Source: Bremerella sp. JC817
GTDB lineage: Bacteria > Planctomycetota > Planctomycetia > Pirellulales > Pirellulaceae
Reading direction: 5' to 3'
Assembly: GCF_040718835.1 (NCBI RefSeq)
Contig: NZ_JBFEFG010000264.1
Coordinates: forward strand, 1-64,000
DNA: 64,000 nt
Of this stretch, positions 1 through 8,366 are shown piece after piece. The number at the start of each line of letters is the position of its first letter. The first letter of the stretch is position 1. The notes under the pieces are model-generated. The model was not told the origin of the DNA and did not search any database. It saw only the letters and a program-made list of their open reading frames with translations. The translations under genes were made by a program, and so were the position numbers.

Positions 1-6
1 CTAGAA

Positions 7-20
7 GCTGTTTCAAAACC
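7..20 (+). repeat. Left terminal inverted repeat of the IS
   Basis: GCTGTTTCAAAACC is the exact reverse complement of 863-876. Outside the core the ends differ (GAA on the left, GGG on the right). Confidence 0.88.
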
Positions 21-85
21 CTGACGTTATAAGCTTGCGCCAGGCAACGATTTGCGTTACACCTACCATCGAAAGGAGTCCTTCG

Positions 86-870
86 ATGGCTGGAAAGCGT
101 GAGGTTCTGCTCACCGACGAGCAGTGGAAAATGGTGAAGCCGTTCATTCCAGAGGTCCCGACAACTCGCCGGGGTGGAAGACCTCGGGCGGATGATCGGG
201 CCTGTTTTGAAGGCATTTTGTGGGTGCTTCGCAGCGGGGCACGCTGGAAGGATCTGCCGGATTGGTATCCATCGCCCAGCACCTGCTGGCGACGATTGGC
301 CGAGTGGGAGGAAGCAGGCGTCTTCGTCGATATGTGGCATGCGTTCATCGATGAGCTCGACGAACAAGGCCGCATCAACTGGGATGAGATCTTCATGGAC
401 GGCAGCTTCGCTCCAGCAAAAAAAGGGGCCACGACGTGGGCAAAACCAAACGTGGAAAAGGTACAAAGTGGATGGTGGTGGCAGATGGCCAAGGAGTACC
501 TCTGGCATGTTCCGTCCACTCGGCGTCGAAGGCGGAAGTGAAGCTGGCCGAAGAGACGCTCCAGAAAGCGAAATTCCCCGAGAAGCCGACGCCAGTGGTC
601 GCCGACAAAGCGTATGATAGCGACCAACTTCGAGACGACCTGGCCGAGCAGAATTGGGAACTGGTCTGCCCACACCGCAGGAACCGAAAACGAAAGCCTC
701 GGCAGGATGGCCGAAAGCTGAGAAGATACCGCCGCCGCTGGATCGTCGAACGAACGATCTCGTGGATCGGCAACTTCCGTCGACTGGTCGTGCGGTACGA
801 ACATCACTCGTGGATTTACCAAGCCTTCATACATGTAGCGTGCGGGCTCATTTGTTTACGTAGGTTTTGA
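86..870 (+). CDS. IS5-family transposase, two frames joined by -1 frameshift
   Basis: This is the DDE transposase of the element at 4-879. The first frame (86-541) starts at an ATG preceded by GAAAGGAG and carries the N-terminal DUF4096-like domain and the first catalytic Asp (MDGSF). The second frame (436-870) carries the second Asp (ADKAYD) and the Glu (WIVERTISW). The second frame is -1 relative to the first, and seven A followed by four G at 418-428 is a slippery site that would join them into one protein of about 260 residues. An earlier in-frame ATG at 35 is possible but has no ribosome-binding site. All three catalytic acids are present, so the enzyme may be active if frameshifting occurs. 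Confidence 0.88.
418..425 (+). other. Probable programmed -1 frameshift site
   Basis: The heptamer reads A AAA AAA followed by G in the frame of the upstream transposase ORF. Slipping back one base enters the downstream ORF and gives continuous IS5-type protein sequence. This arrangement is known in the IS427/IS1031-like group. Frameshifting itself is inferred. Confidence 0.7.
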
Positions 871-876
871 AACAGC
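863..876 (-). repeat. Right terminal inverted repeat of the IS
   Basis: GGTTTTGAAACAGC is the exact reverse complement of 7-20. The transposase stop codon (868-870) lies inside this repeat, as is usual for compact IS5-type elements. Confidence 0.88.
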
Positions 877-898
877 CCCTAAGACCGTTGAAGCTGCG

Positions 899-1462
899 AT
901 GCCGCAGCAAATTACACCTCCGCCCGCCGACTCTACGAAGGCGGTAAAGTGGGAAGCGGGATACGCTCCGGAACCCGTCTTTATCGGAACGTGCAATAAC
1001 GTAGCAGGTAAGGAGATCTTCCTGCTGGGCGTGCGTTTTGACAACGACAAGCGACTAACGGACCCTTCCTCCGGGTTTTTCCTGCATTTTCTCATCGTCG
1101 ATCCCAGCGACTCGAAAACGAAGATGCACCGACTATTTCAGCAGAGAAACGTGGCGTATTCCGAGAGCGGGGTACCAGGTGACACGTTATCTGTCAAAGA
1201 AGTCGATAAGTCGGAGCGGCAAAAGATCTCACTGCCCAAACGTCACGAGAGAGCAGTGAGATGGCCTTTGTTCGATGGGAACCCTATGCAGTTCCTGGCA
1301 CAGTTCTACCTGCCCAACACCGCAACTACAAAAAAGTATTTGTCTTGGGATGACACGGTCTTTCTTTTCCAGGCCATCAAGGACGATGAGCCTATCTATG
1401 CGGCAACGATGCATGATATCGGACAGCAGACGGCAGAAGATCACTATGCAGCTGAGCGGTAA
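899..1462 (+). CDS. Hypothetical protein, possibly 5'-truncated by the IS
   Basis: This 187-residue soluble protein is not recognised with certainty. The C-terminal half contains a PMQFLAQFYLP stretch followed by YLSWDDTVFLFQ, which loosely recalls the DUF1963/YwqG pattern, but this is only a resemblance. The reading frame is open upstream of the ATG through the right end of the insertion sequence, and no clear ribosome-binding site precedes the ATG. The original gene may therefore have begun beyond the IS, leaving a 5'-truncated copy. Only the frame continuity is seen; the truncation is inference. Confidence 0.5.
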   Translation: MPQQITPPPADSTKAVKWEAGYAPEPVFIGTCNNVAGKEIFLLGVRFDNDKRLTDPSSGFFLHFLIVDPSDSKTKMHRLFQQRNVAYSESGVPGDTLSVKEVDKSERQKISLPKRHERAVRWPLFDGNPMQFLAQFYLPNTATTKKYLSWDDTVFLFQAIKDDEPIYAATMHDIGQQTAEDHYAAER

Positions 1463-1624
1463 GTATGGCCGAACCTTTTGCCAATCGCGGCTGGGTGGCA
1501 CTGCTAATTTTAGCCTTTTGCCAGGCTTTCCGAGGTGTGCCACGGCTGCCCTCAGCAGTGTGAACCTGCGACGCAAAAGAAGAAAGAGTCTTAGCCCCTT
1601 AATCTCTTCTGTTAATCTCTTTAA

Positions 1625-1647
1625 AACCACGCCCTATGGGTGTGGTT
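1625..1647 (-). terminator. Hairpin between convergent genes, likely minus-strand terminator
   Basis: AACCACGCCC and GGGTGTGGTT form a 10-bp stem with one G-U pair and a TAT loop. Read on the minus strand it is followed by TTTTAAAG and lies directly after the stop of the gene at 1650-2069. Confidence 0.5.
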
Positions 1648-1649
1648 GC

Positions 1650-2069
1650 TTAGTCCGTGAACGCCGTGTCCTTTCTTATCCATAGTTCGTGGGGAAAAGA
1701 TGCTTTGCGACCCACCAATGGCTCTATATCCCCCTTGGCATGAATCCCAGAATGAAACGAGGTGACCAGGAAAAAGCAATGATCATCAGATTGAATTAGA
1801 ATGTTGTACACATGGTCCGAGTTGGCAATGGTTTGCCTTCTATCTTCCGAAGGCAAACCTTTGTCCTCAATCGCCAAGATTGTACCTTGAAAGTCGTCAA
1901 CATAGAAGAATCTATCGCATTCAATTGTTGTTAGGCAGTTGACAGGTTGCAGGTAGCCTTCCACTGCAGTATTTGGCGCACATCCAGCAAGAATGCCTAT
2001 ACACCCCGAGACCATGGAGATACACAAACGATTTAGTGTTTTGAAATTGCCACGACAGAAGTCTTTCAT
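1650..2069 (-). CDS. Hypothetical lipoprotein
   Basis: This 139-residue protein has no recognised family. Its N-terminus has a basic start, a hydrophobic stretch and a lipobox-like LAGC at about residues 27-30, so it is probably exported and lipidated. The rest is a short polar domain with a few further cysteines. It overlaps the upstream ORF (2066-2278) by four bases in an ATGA arrangement, suggesting translational coupling, and it is followed by a hairpin at 1625-1647. Function unknown. Confidence 0.55.
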   Translation of the reverse strand: MKDFCRGNFKTLNRLCISMVSGCIGILAGCAPNTAVEGYLQPVNCLTTIECDRFFYVDDFQGTILAIEDKGLPSEDRRQTIANSDHVYNILIQSDDHCFFLVTSFHSGIHAKGDIEPLVGRKASFPHELWIRKDTAFTD

Positions 2070-2278
2070 TTGGGAGCCTTCGATAATGCGAATGAAGGTG
2101 GCTGAGCTACCGGTCCAGAGCTAGAGTCTCCATCAACTTCAATCCACTCTTCTCCTCCAATCGTGAAAAAGTTCGTCTTCGCCTTCTCGGTGTTTATAGA
2201 AGAAAAGAGACCAAGACTCTCAAATCCTCTTTTCTCAGGTCTTTTCCCGGACGCTGACCCGCTCGAAGCGGCCAACAA
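2066..2278 (-). CDS. Small hypothetical protein
   Basis: A 70-residue ORF sits between the ABC-F stop codon and the lipoprotein gene. Its first usable codon is TTG immediately after the TAA of the ABC-F gene, and its end overlaps the next start by four bases. The protein is Ser/Gly-rich with a short IGGEEWIEVDGD segment and a Pro/Ala-rich tail. Position and overlap argue for a real gene; lack of family, the weak start and small size argue against. Confidence 0.35.
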   Translation of the reverse strand: MLAASSGSASGKRPEKRGFESLGLFSSINTEKAKTNFFTIGGEEWIEVDGDSSSGPVAQPPSFALSKAPK

Positions 2279-4075
2279 TTAACCCTCGTCCCAGCCTTCC
2301 AGTTGCTCCTGGAACTCAAGCCACTTGCCTTCCAGTTCCGAGATCTCGTCGGCCAGTTCGGTGAAGCGGGCGTGGACTTTCTGGGCTTCGGCGGCGTCGG
2401 TCACGGTCAGCAGTTTGTTGTTCAGAGCCTTCCGTTCGTCATCGAGCTTGGCGATTTTGCTTTCCAGCTTGTTCAGCTCTTTCCGGGCGGCACGGGCCTG
2501 TTGGTTACGCGCCTTGCGTTCTTCTTTGGCCAGGTCGCCGTCGCGGTTATCGCCACCGCTTTGACCGGCGGCAACGTTGCCATCTTCGTCGTCGATTTCC
2601 TGGCTGAGGCGATAGAGGTAATGCTCGTAGTCGCTCGGGATGTGCGTCACTTTGCCGCCACCCACTTCGATAATCTGCGTGGCGATGCGGCGGACGAAGT
2701 AGCGATCGTGGCTGGTGAAGATCACGGTGCCGTTGTAATCGTCCAAAGCTTCGCACAACGAGTCGACCGTTTCGACATCCAAATGGTTGCCAGGTTCGTC
2801 GAGGATCAGGATGTTGTATTTGCCCAGCAGCAAGCCGGCGAGGCAAAGTCGAGCACGCTCGCCACCACTGAGCACTTTCACCTTTTTCTTCACATCTTCG
2901 CCACGGAAGAGGAAGCTACCAGCGACGCTAAGTAGTTGCTGATGATTGATCGACGGATCGCGGACGCTCAGCAGGTAATCTTCGACGGTGTCGTTCGCCG
3001 GTAGCGAACTGTAAACATGCTGGGCGTAGACGCCGATTTCGGTGCCATGGCCCCATTTCACTTCGCCTGCCTTAGGATCGAGCGAACCGACCAGCGTGCG
3101 AAGGAATGTCGTCTTACCCTGACCGTTATCACCGACCACCGCCGCGCGGGCACGGTGTTCGATGTCGAGGGTAATTCCGTCCGCAATCAGCTTATCGGGA
3201 TAGCCGATCGAAAGATCTTCGCAGCGGACCGCGGTTCCCTTACGAGGGTCGACCTGGGGAACACGAATGTAGGCGCTTGCTTCTTCTTCTTCGATTTCCA
3301 GCAGACTCAACCGGTCGAGTTGCTTCTGTTTGTTCTTCGCCTGGGCGGCGGTATTGGCACCGGCGCGGTTCTTATCGATGAAGGTTTGCAGTTGCTTCTG
3401 CTTCGCCTTGGTAGCGGCGTTCACGCGTTGGTCGTGTTGCTTTCGCTCTTCGCGATATTCGATGTACGATTCGATCGTGCCAGGGTAAAGCGTCAGCTTA
3501 CCGCGCGACAGTTCCAAGGTTTGGTTGCAGGTCTGCTTCAAGAAACCTCGATCGTGCGAAACGATCAGATAGCCACCCTTGTAGCTCTTCAAGAATCGTT
3601 CCAGCAACATCTGGGTACGAATGTCGAGGAAGTTCGTCGGTTCGTCCAGGATCAGAAACGTCGGATCGTGCAGCAGCAGGGCGGTCAGCTTGACACGCGT
3701 TTGCCAACCGCCAGAAAGGCTGTGGACCGGAACGTCGAGCATCGCCCCTTTGATTTCAAACCGAGCGGCGACTTCGCCACACTTCCAGTCGGGCTGCTCG
3801 CTGTCGCGCATCAGAAACTCGACGACCGTCTCGCCAGGGACAAACGGGTCGTGCTGGCGAAGGTAACCAAGTCTTGTCTTGGGGTGCAGCACCACCTCCC
3901 CTTTTTCTAGTTCCTCGTCACCGAGGATCGCTCGGCAGAGGGTCGACTTGCCGGCCCCGTTGCGGCCGACCAGGCCCACTTTGTGGTCGTCGGTGATGGC
4001 GGCCGTAGCGCCGTCGAGGAGCGTTTTGTGACCGAATCGCTTCGTTGCGTTCTGAATGGTAATGACAGGAGGCAC
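2279..4075 (-). CDS. ABC-F family ATPase (Uup/EttA-like)
   Basis: Two ABC ATPase domains are joined by a linker, with no membrane segments, as in ribosome-associated ABC-F translation factors. Domain 1 has Walker A GRNGAGKST, signature LSGGWQTRV and Walker B LILDEPTNFLD. Domain 2 has GDNGQGKTT, LSGGERARL and LILDEPGNHLD, where the usual Thr of DEPTNHLD is Gly. The last 60 or so residues are a charged coiled coil as in Uup. The chosen start is GTG at 4075, from which the protein begins VPPVITIQN as expected for the family (598 residues); a TTG at 4108 would add 11 residues. Such proteins modulate elongation or give ribosome protection; which applies here is not visible. The gene diverges from the pentapeptide gene at 4234. 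Confidence 0.9.
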   Translation of the reverse strand: MPPVITIQNATKRFGHKTLLDGATAAITDDHKVGLVGRNGAGKSTLCRAILGDEELEKGEVVLHPKTRLGYLRQHDPFVPGETVVEFLMRDSEQPDWKCGEVAARFEIKGAMLDVPVHSLSGGWQTRVKLTALLLHDPTFLILDEPTNFLDIRTQMLLERFLKSYKGGYLIVSHDRGFLKQTCNQTLELSRGKLTLYPGTIESYIEYREERKQHDQRVNAATKAKQKQLQTFIDKNRAGANTAAQAKNKQKQLDRLSLLEIEEEEASAYIRVPQVDPRKGTAVRCEDLSIGYPDKLIADGITLDIEHRARAAVVGDNGQGKTTFLRTLVGSLDPKAGEVKWGHGTEIGVYAQHVYSSLPANDTVEDYLLSVRDPSINHQQLLSVAGSFLFRGEDVKKKVKVLSGGERARLCLAGLLLGKYNILILDEPGNHLDVETVDSLCEALDDYNGTVIFTSHDRYFVRRIATQIIEVGGGKVTHIPSDYEHYLYRLSQEIDDEDGNVAAGQSGGDNRDGDLAKEERKARNQQARAARKELNKLESKIAKLDDERKALNNKLLTVTDAAEAQKVHARFTELADEISELEGKWLEFQEQLEGWDEG

Positions 4076-4233
4076 GGTGGCAGTTTTCGCTGGAAAGCAA
4101 GGTTTCAAAAAAGACGTAACACGATCTTCATCGAGTGCGACTATCGAATCTTTTCTTCGGACCGTATCTTGGTGAGTCCAAAGGAACTAACACGTTTGTG
4201 GGGTCTGTTTGCCGGTGTGAAGCCATCGCCCAG

Positions 4234-5958
4234 ATGAACAAGTCGCAATCTTCGGTAATTGTTGCGGAATCCGCTTCCGCGTCCAAGACGGCCTATAACG
4301 AAGGCAAGCTGACGCCTGCCGTTCTGGCCGATTTAAAGGCAAAACATCCCAATTTCACGGGAGATTGGCTGCACCTGGTTCAGTTGGAGCAAAGCCTTCG
4401 CCGGCCTGGTTCCGATCCGCAGCGCTTTAGCGACTGGAATCTGTGGCGGCACGAGGCCCTGGAAGGGGACCAGCCGCAGGACAAAGTGGTTCACCTGGAA
4501 GGCATTTCGCTGCGAAGCGCCGACCTGCGAGGCGTTCACCTGGAAGGGGCCGTGCTTCGCGACGCGACCGTTGCCGCCAGCGATTTTCGGGGGGCCCGTC
4601 TCGCCGGAGCGATCCTGACCGAAGCGAATCTCTCGTTCTGCGATTTCGCCGAAGCCGATCTGGCCGAGACCGATCTGCAAGATTGTAACCTCGATCATGC
4701 GAATTTTCGGAGTGCCAATCTTGAAAAGGCAAATCTAACCGGAGCGATCCTGACCTCCGCGAAGCTAAAACAAATCCAAGCGGCCGAGGCCAACTTTGGC
4801 CGTGGCAAACTGGTGGCGGCCGACCTGACCGGAGCGAACCTGGCCAGGGCCAACTTCGAGCGAGCCAACCTGGCCGACGTGACCCTGGACTCGGCTTGTC
4901 TTGATGGGGCGAGCCTGAACGATGCCGACTTGAACTATGCCAATCTGCAGAATGCCAGCCTGAAGCAAGCTGACCTACAGCGGGCGAATCTGCACGGGGC
5001 ATCGGCCCACGGAGCCAATTGCGAGAAAGCGGACTTCACCGCGGCCATCTTGCGACAAGCGAACCTTGGCAACTGCGATCTGCGGGGGACGATTGGCCTG
5101 CTGCTGGACGAAACGTTCGTTACCGGCGGCGAGTTCGATGCGAAAGCGAACGACCCCTGGACGCGGCTGCTGCAAACGTACACCTGGCGAAACCTGGCCC
5201 TGGTCGGTCTCTTTTTCGGGCTGCTCGCGATCCCATTTACGGTTGGGGGCTATTTCAAGTCGGCGAAGGAGTTGATCGAACGTCCCATCCCGCGGCAGGT
5301 CGAAGAGATCTCCGCGAACTTCTTCAAAGTGGCTCATACCGATTACGAGATCGAAGAGTTCCTGCGATTCCGCTACGACGAATTTTATGCTCCGCAGGTC
5401 AATAACCTGGCTAGTCGCTGGACGCATATCTACCTGGCGCTGGGTGGCATCGACGGGATGATCTTCTGGTGCACGGTCACGGCGATGACGTTCTGCCTGA
5501 TGCAGCGCTGGGCACTGACGCGAAGCATACAGCGGCTGCAATCGCAGAACGCGATCTTTCGCCGGACACCCAAGCTGAACGAGTACATGGGGCCGTACGG
5601 TCCGATCGGTGAAGAACCGCATAGTTGGTACTTCGCGTTCGCCAAGTGGTTGCAAGGACACGTTGTCGAAGAACGAGTCGACCATGGGCAACCGCAGCAG
5701 ACAATGCGACCACTGCGCTGGGCCGGGTTCCCGGGTTGGTGGCTCGCGGCGATGCGGTCGATCAATCCCCTTTGGAAGGCGACCCCGGAGAACCTCAAGC
5801 GAACGCCGCCTCCCTCTTGGATCGACGCCCTCGGCATGACGCGGATCGACCGGATGAACCAGTCGCTGACCTGGGGGATCGCCGTGATCATTCTGTTTCT
5901 GATCTGCCGACTGGTGATCGAGATGGTGCTGGGGAGCCAATTGCACTTCGGCCAATAG
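4234..5958 (+). CDS. Membrane-anchored pentapeptide-repeat protein
   Basis: The 574-residue protein has about 220 residues of pentapeptide repeats (A-[DN]-L-x-x pattern, roughly residues 90-310), which fold as a right-handed quadrilateral beta helix. Three hydrophobic segments follow, near residues 320-345, 405-425 and 548-568, separated by polar loops. The repeats should therefore sit on one face of the membrane as a rigid scaffold. The start is ATG at 4234 (MNKSQSS); an upstream ATG at 4135 adds 33 residues that do not look conserved and overlap the divergent promoter region. Many pentapeptide proteins have no known ligand; DNA mimicry as in Qnr/MfpA is unlikely for this membrane form. It stands alone, followed by 276 bp without a supported gene. 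Confidence 0.85.
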   Translation: MNKSQSSVIVAESASASKTAYNEGKLTPAVLADLKAKHPNFTGDWLHLVQLEQSLRRPGSDPQRFSDWNLWRHEALEGDQPQDKVVHLEGISLRSADLRGVHLEGAVLRDATVAASDFRGARLAGAILTEANLSFCDFAEADLAETDLQDCNLDHANFRSANLEKANLTGAILTSAKLKQIQAAEANFGRGKLVAADLTGANLARANFERANLADVTLDSACLDGASLNDADLNYANLQNASLKQADLQRANLHGASAHGANCEKADFTAAILRQANLGNCDLRGTIGLLLDETFVTGGEFDAKANDPWTRLLQTYTWRNLALVGLFFGLLAIPFTVGGYFKSAKELIERPIPRQVEEISANFFKVAHTDYEIEEFLRFRYDEFYAPQVNNLASRWTHIYLALGGIDGMIFWCTVTAMTFCLMQRWALTRSIQRLQSQNAIFRRTPKLNEYMGPYGPIGEEPHSWYFAFAKWLQGHVVEERVDHGQPQQTMRPLRWAGFPGWWLAAMRSINPLWKATPENLKRTPPPSWIDALGMTRIDRMNQSLTWGIAVIILFLICRLVIEMVLGSQLHFGQ

Positions 5959-6234
5959 CCAAGATTGCCGGAATTGTGCAGTGCTTAGACACGGTTTTCA
6001 CGCAGATGCGGCGATCCGAAACGTGCTGTGTTGGCCGTTACAGCCGGTACGACCGCTTCAGATGGTCGATCTTGAGCCCAACTTGCGCGGAAGAATCATC
6101 CGCTTTCCCGTATCGACACGTTTTTCCGCAGTACGGGCCGGCTCACAATGACCTACCTTTAAGAAGCATTCGGCAACGGGATATCTGGGGCCGAAGTTTT
6201 CCTGTGTTGGATCTGAACTCGGCCAGAAACAAGC

Positions 6235-7212
6235 ATGTCTGTAACTACACCTATTGCCACCCAGTGCCACGGCTACACGCCGGTTCCGATGGCGCTAATG
6301 ACGCCTGACGAGGTGCCTGCGGTAGATCTATACCGACGCGACCTGAACACGGGCCGGTTGCAGTTGTATCGCGCCGCGAACGTTCCGATCACCCAGGACG
6401 ACTTGAACAAGCTCTCCGAGGCCCAGATCAACTGGCTTTACGCGGCCGAGATCGATCCGGAAGAAATGCAGATGGTCATTCGTCGCAAGCTGGACGCCCT
6501 CGTCCGCGACGACTCGGTCGGCATCCGAGATCGCTTCCGTAAATTGAACGATATCGTGACCGAAGTGTTGTCTTCGGCGTTCGAGGTGAACAACACCGAC
6601 GAGATCGTTTCTTCCAGTGCCGAGATCGGCCAACTGGCGGTGCGAGTGCTGTGCGAAGACGAGATGACCGCGGGCGATCTGATCTCGCTGATGCACCACG
6701 ATTTTCAGACGGCGACCCATTCGCTGAATGTTGCCTACATGATGGTGATCCTCGCGCGTAAGATTCACCTGGTGCCAGACGCAGAACTTCCAGCCGTTGC
6801 CACCGCTGGCATTCTGCACGACATCGGGAAACTTTCGGTCAGCGATCGCATTCTTTCCAAGAACGATCGACTTCAGCGTCGCGAACAACGCGTCGCCCAG
6901 AAACATCCTGCCTTGGGATTCAATCGGCTTTGCCGTCGCGTCGATATCTCGTTCGCCCAGTTGATGGTGATCTATCAACACCATGAACGGATGCACGGAC
7001 GAGGCTATCCCGTCGGCGCGTGCGACGACGAAATTCATCCTTGGGCACGCCTGTGCAGTATCGTGAACGTATTCGATTCGCTTATCAGCAATCGGCCCTA
7101 CCGCAAACGTTATCCATTGCACGAGGCAATCTCGATGATGGACGAACATTTGTCGGACGGCCTGGATCAAGAGATGTACCGATGTTGGAAACAGTATATT
7201 CTCAAAAAATGA
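6235..7212 (+). CDS. HD-GYP domain cyclic-di-GMP phosphodiesterase
   Basis: The 325-residue cytoplasmic protein has an uncharacterised N-terminal region (about residues 1-130) and a C-terminal HD-GYP domain. The metal-binding LHDIGK lies near residue 195 and HHERMHGRGYP near residue 250, so the catalytic signature is intact. HD-GYP enzymes hydrolyse c-di-GMP to pGpG/GMP. The next gene encodes a PilZ c-di-GMP receptor and overlaps this stop codon, so degradation and sensing of the messenger are probably co-expressed. No receiver domain is visible at the N-terminus. Confidence 0.88.
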   Translation: MSVTTPIATQCHGYTPVPMALMTPDEVPAVDLYRRDLNTGRLQLYRAANVPITQDDLNKLSEAQINWLYAAEIDPEEMQMVIRRKLDALVRDDSVGIRDRFRKLNDIVTEVLSSAFEVNNTDEIVSSSAEIGQLAVRVLCEDEMTAGDLISLMHHDFQTATHSLNVAYMMVILARKIHLVPDAELPAVATAGILHDIGKLSVSDRILSKNDRLQRREQRVAQKHPALGFNRLCRRVDISFAQLMVIYQHHERMHGRGYPVGACDDEIHPWARLCSIVNVFDSLISNRPYRKRYPLHEAISMMDEHLSDGLDQEMYRCWKQYILKK

Positions 7213-7658
7213 AGCTGCTGTTGGATCGGCTTCGTTGCCGGATCCAGCTGCCAGACCAGTTTGCCGACCTGGAACATCGTCGTGGTGTCTTGCCGTCGCA
7301 GTCGAATGATATGCGCCGTGCGGCTCGCGTCTATTGCCCGGGCAAATTGCTGATTGAATCGTTCGCTTCGCTGCCAACCGTTCCGAGGAACCATCAATAC
7401 GTGGTCGGTTACTCGGTCGATATCTCGTCGACGGGGATTCGTTTTCTTCACGACACCGAACTTTATCCTGGCGAACAAGTCACGCTGTGGACCTCGGCCC
7501 AGCGGCTGACCTGCACGGTGATTCGCTGCCGACGACTGAACAAGTCGTGTTACGAAGTGGGAGCGTCGTTTGTCGACGAAGATCCTACTTACGATTCGCC
7601 CCAGGATGTCGCCTCGCCCGAGCAAGAATCGCTCGCTGGCCAGGACTTCTTGAACTAG
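7209..7658 (+). CDS. PilZ domain protein, likely c-di-GMP receptor
   Basis: This 149-residue protein carries the PilZ binding signature: RRAAR (RxxxR) followed about 35 residues later by DISSTG (DxSxxG). The start ATG at 7209 overlaps the TGA of the HD-GYP gene in ATGA, which suggests coupling; an in-frame ATG at 7182 would add nine residues. The C-terminal tail is acidic and probably disordered. The target of the PilZ domain is not visible; motility, polysaccharide export and pili are the usual ones. Confidence 0.85.
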   Translation: MKLLLDRLRCRIQLPDQFADLEHRRGVLPSQSNDMRRAARVYCPGKLLIESFASLPTVPRNHQYVVGYSVDISSTGIRFLHDTELYPGEQVTLWTSAQRLTCTVIRCRRLNKSCYEVGASFVDEDPTYDSPQDVASPEQESLAGQDFLN

Positions 7659-7781
7659 CCCTGCGACGGGCGGCGCCTGTTAACTTTTCTTTCAATTGTA
7701 TTCACGTCTGTTGACTGTTAGTCACGCGTGCTTTATCCATGGTGTCAAGTCCCATGTAGGTTTGCCCGAAGGAGAATGGCC

Positions 7782-8366
7782 GTGAGCGTGGCTCGAGAGT
7801 ATCTGGATGGAAACGCTGCGGATATCGTCACCGCGATCCGCACTTTGTTTCAAGAGCGAGGCAGCTCGCAGTATGGCTTCGAGGCGGTCACGCAGCTTGA
7901 ACATGCGCTGCAGTCGGCAACGTTGGGTCTCGAGCAGAATGCTTCGTCCGAGTTGATCTCTGCCGCGCTGTTGCATGACGTGGGGCATCTTCTGCACGAC
8001 CTGCCCGACGATGCCCCTGAGCAGGGAATCGACGATCATCACGAGAACGTCGGCTTTCACTTCCTGAAGACGCACTTCGGTCCCGAGACCTACGAGCCAG
8101 TGCGACTGCATGTCGCCGCAAAGCGTTACCTGTGTGCGACCCGAGAAGGATATCACGACCAGCTCAGCGAGCCCTCGCAGGTCAGCTTGCGTCTGCAAGG
8201 GGGGCCGATGTCGGATGCCGAAGTAAAAGAGTTTGAAGCGAACCCGCACTACGAAGCGGCGATCGAGCTGCGGATCTGGGACGATACCGCCAAGGTGCCG
8301 AACCTCGTCACGCCGGGCCTCGATCAGTTCGAGGCCCATTTGCGTCAATCGCTTCGCCCGGCTTAA
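7782..8366 (+). CDS. PhnZ-like HD-domain oxygenase (phosphonate-type)
   Basis: The protein matches the pattern of PhnZ, the mixed-valent di-iron HD oxygenase that cleaves 2-amino-1-hydroxyethylphosphonate to glycine and phosphate. Visible hallmarks are the Y-x-x-E pair in SQYGFE, the first His in QLEHALQ, the metal HD in LLHDVGH, the next His in DHHENVG, then RLHVAAKRYLC, and a late Asp in WDD. GTG at 7782 is the best start because AAGGAG at 7769-7774 lies seven bases upstream; the ATG at 7776 is too close to that site. No PhnY, phosphonatase or phosphonate transporter is seen nearby, so the substrate may differ. Its stop overlaps the convergent esterase gene (shared TTAA at 8363-8366). Confidence 0.8.
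   Translation: MSVAREYLDGNAADIVTAIRTLFQERGSSQYGFEAVTQLEHALQSATLGLEQNASSELISAALLHDVGHLLHDLPDDAPEQGIDDHHENVGFHFLKTHFGPETYEPVRLHVAAKRYLCATREGYHDQLSEPSQVSLRLQGGPMSDAEVKEFEANPHYEAAIELRIWDDTAKVPNLVTPGLDQFEAHLRQSLRPA

Larger units (their letters stand above)
4..879 (+). mobile_element. IS5-family insertion sequence, apparently complete
   Basis: A single element of about 876 bp carries a DDE transposase in two overlapping frames and is bounded by inverted repeats. The core GCTGTTTCAAAACC at 7-20 is repeated exactly in reverse complement at 863-876. CTA at 1-3 and CTA at 879-881 could be the short target duplication (TA or CTA; the exact edge is ambiguous by one base). Size, frameshifted transposase and short T/A target fit the IS427/IS1031 type of the IS5 family. 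The left flank is outside the window, so the interrupted locus cannot be reconstructed. Confidence 0.9.
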
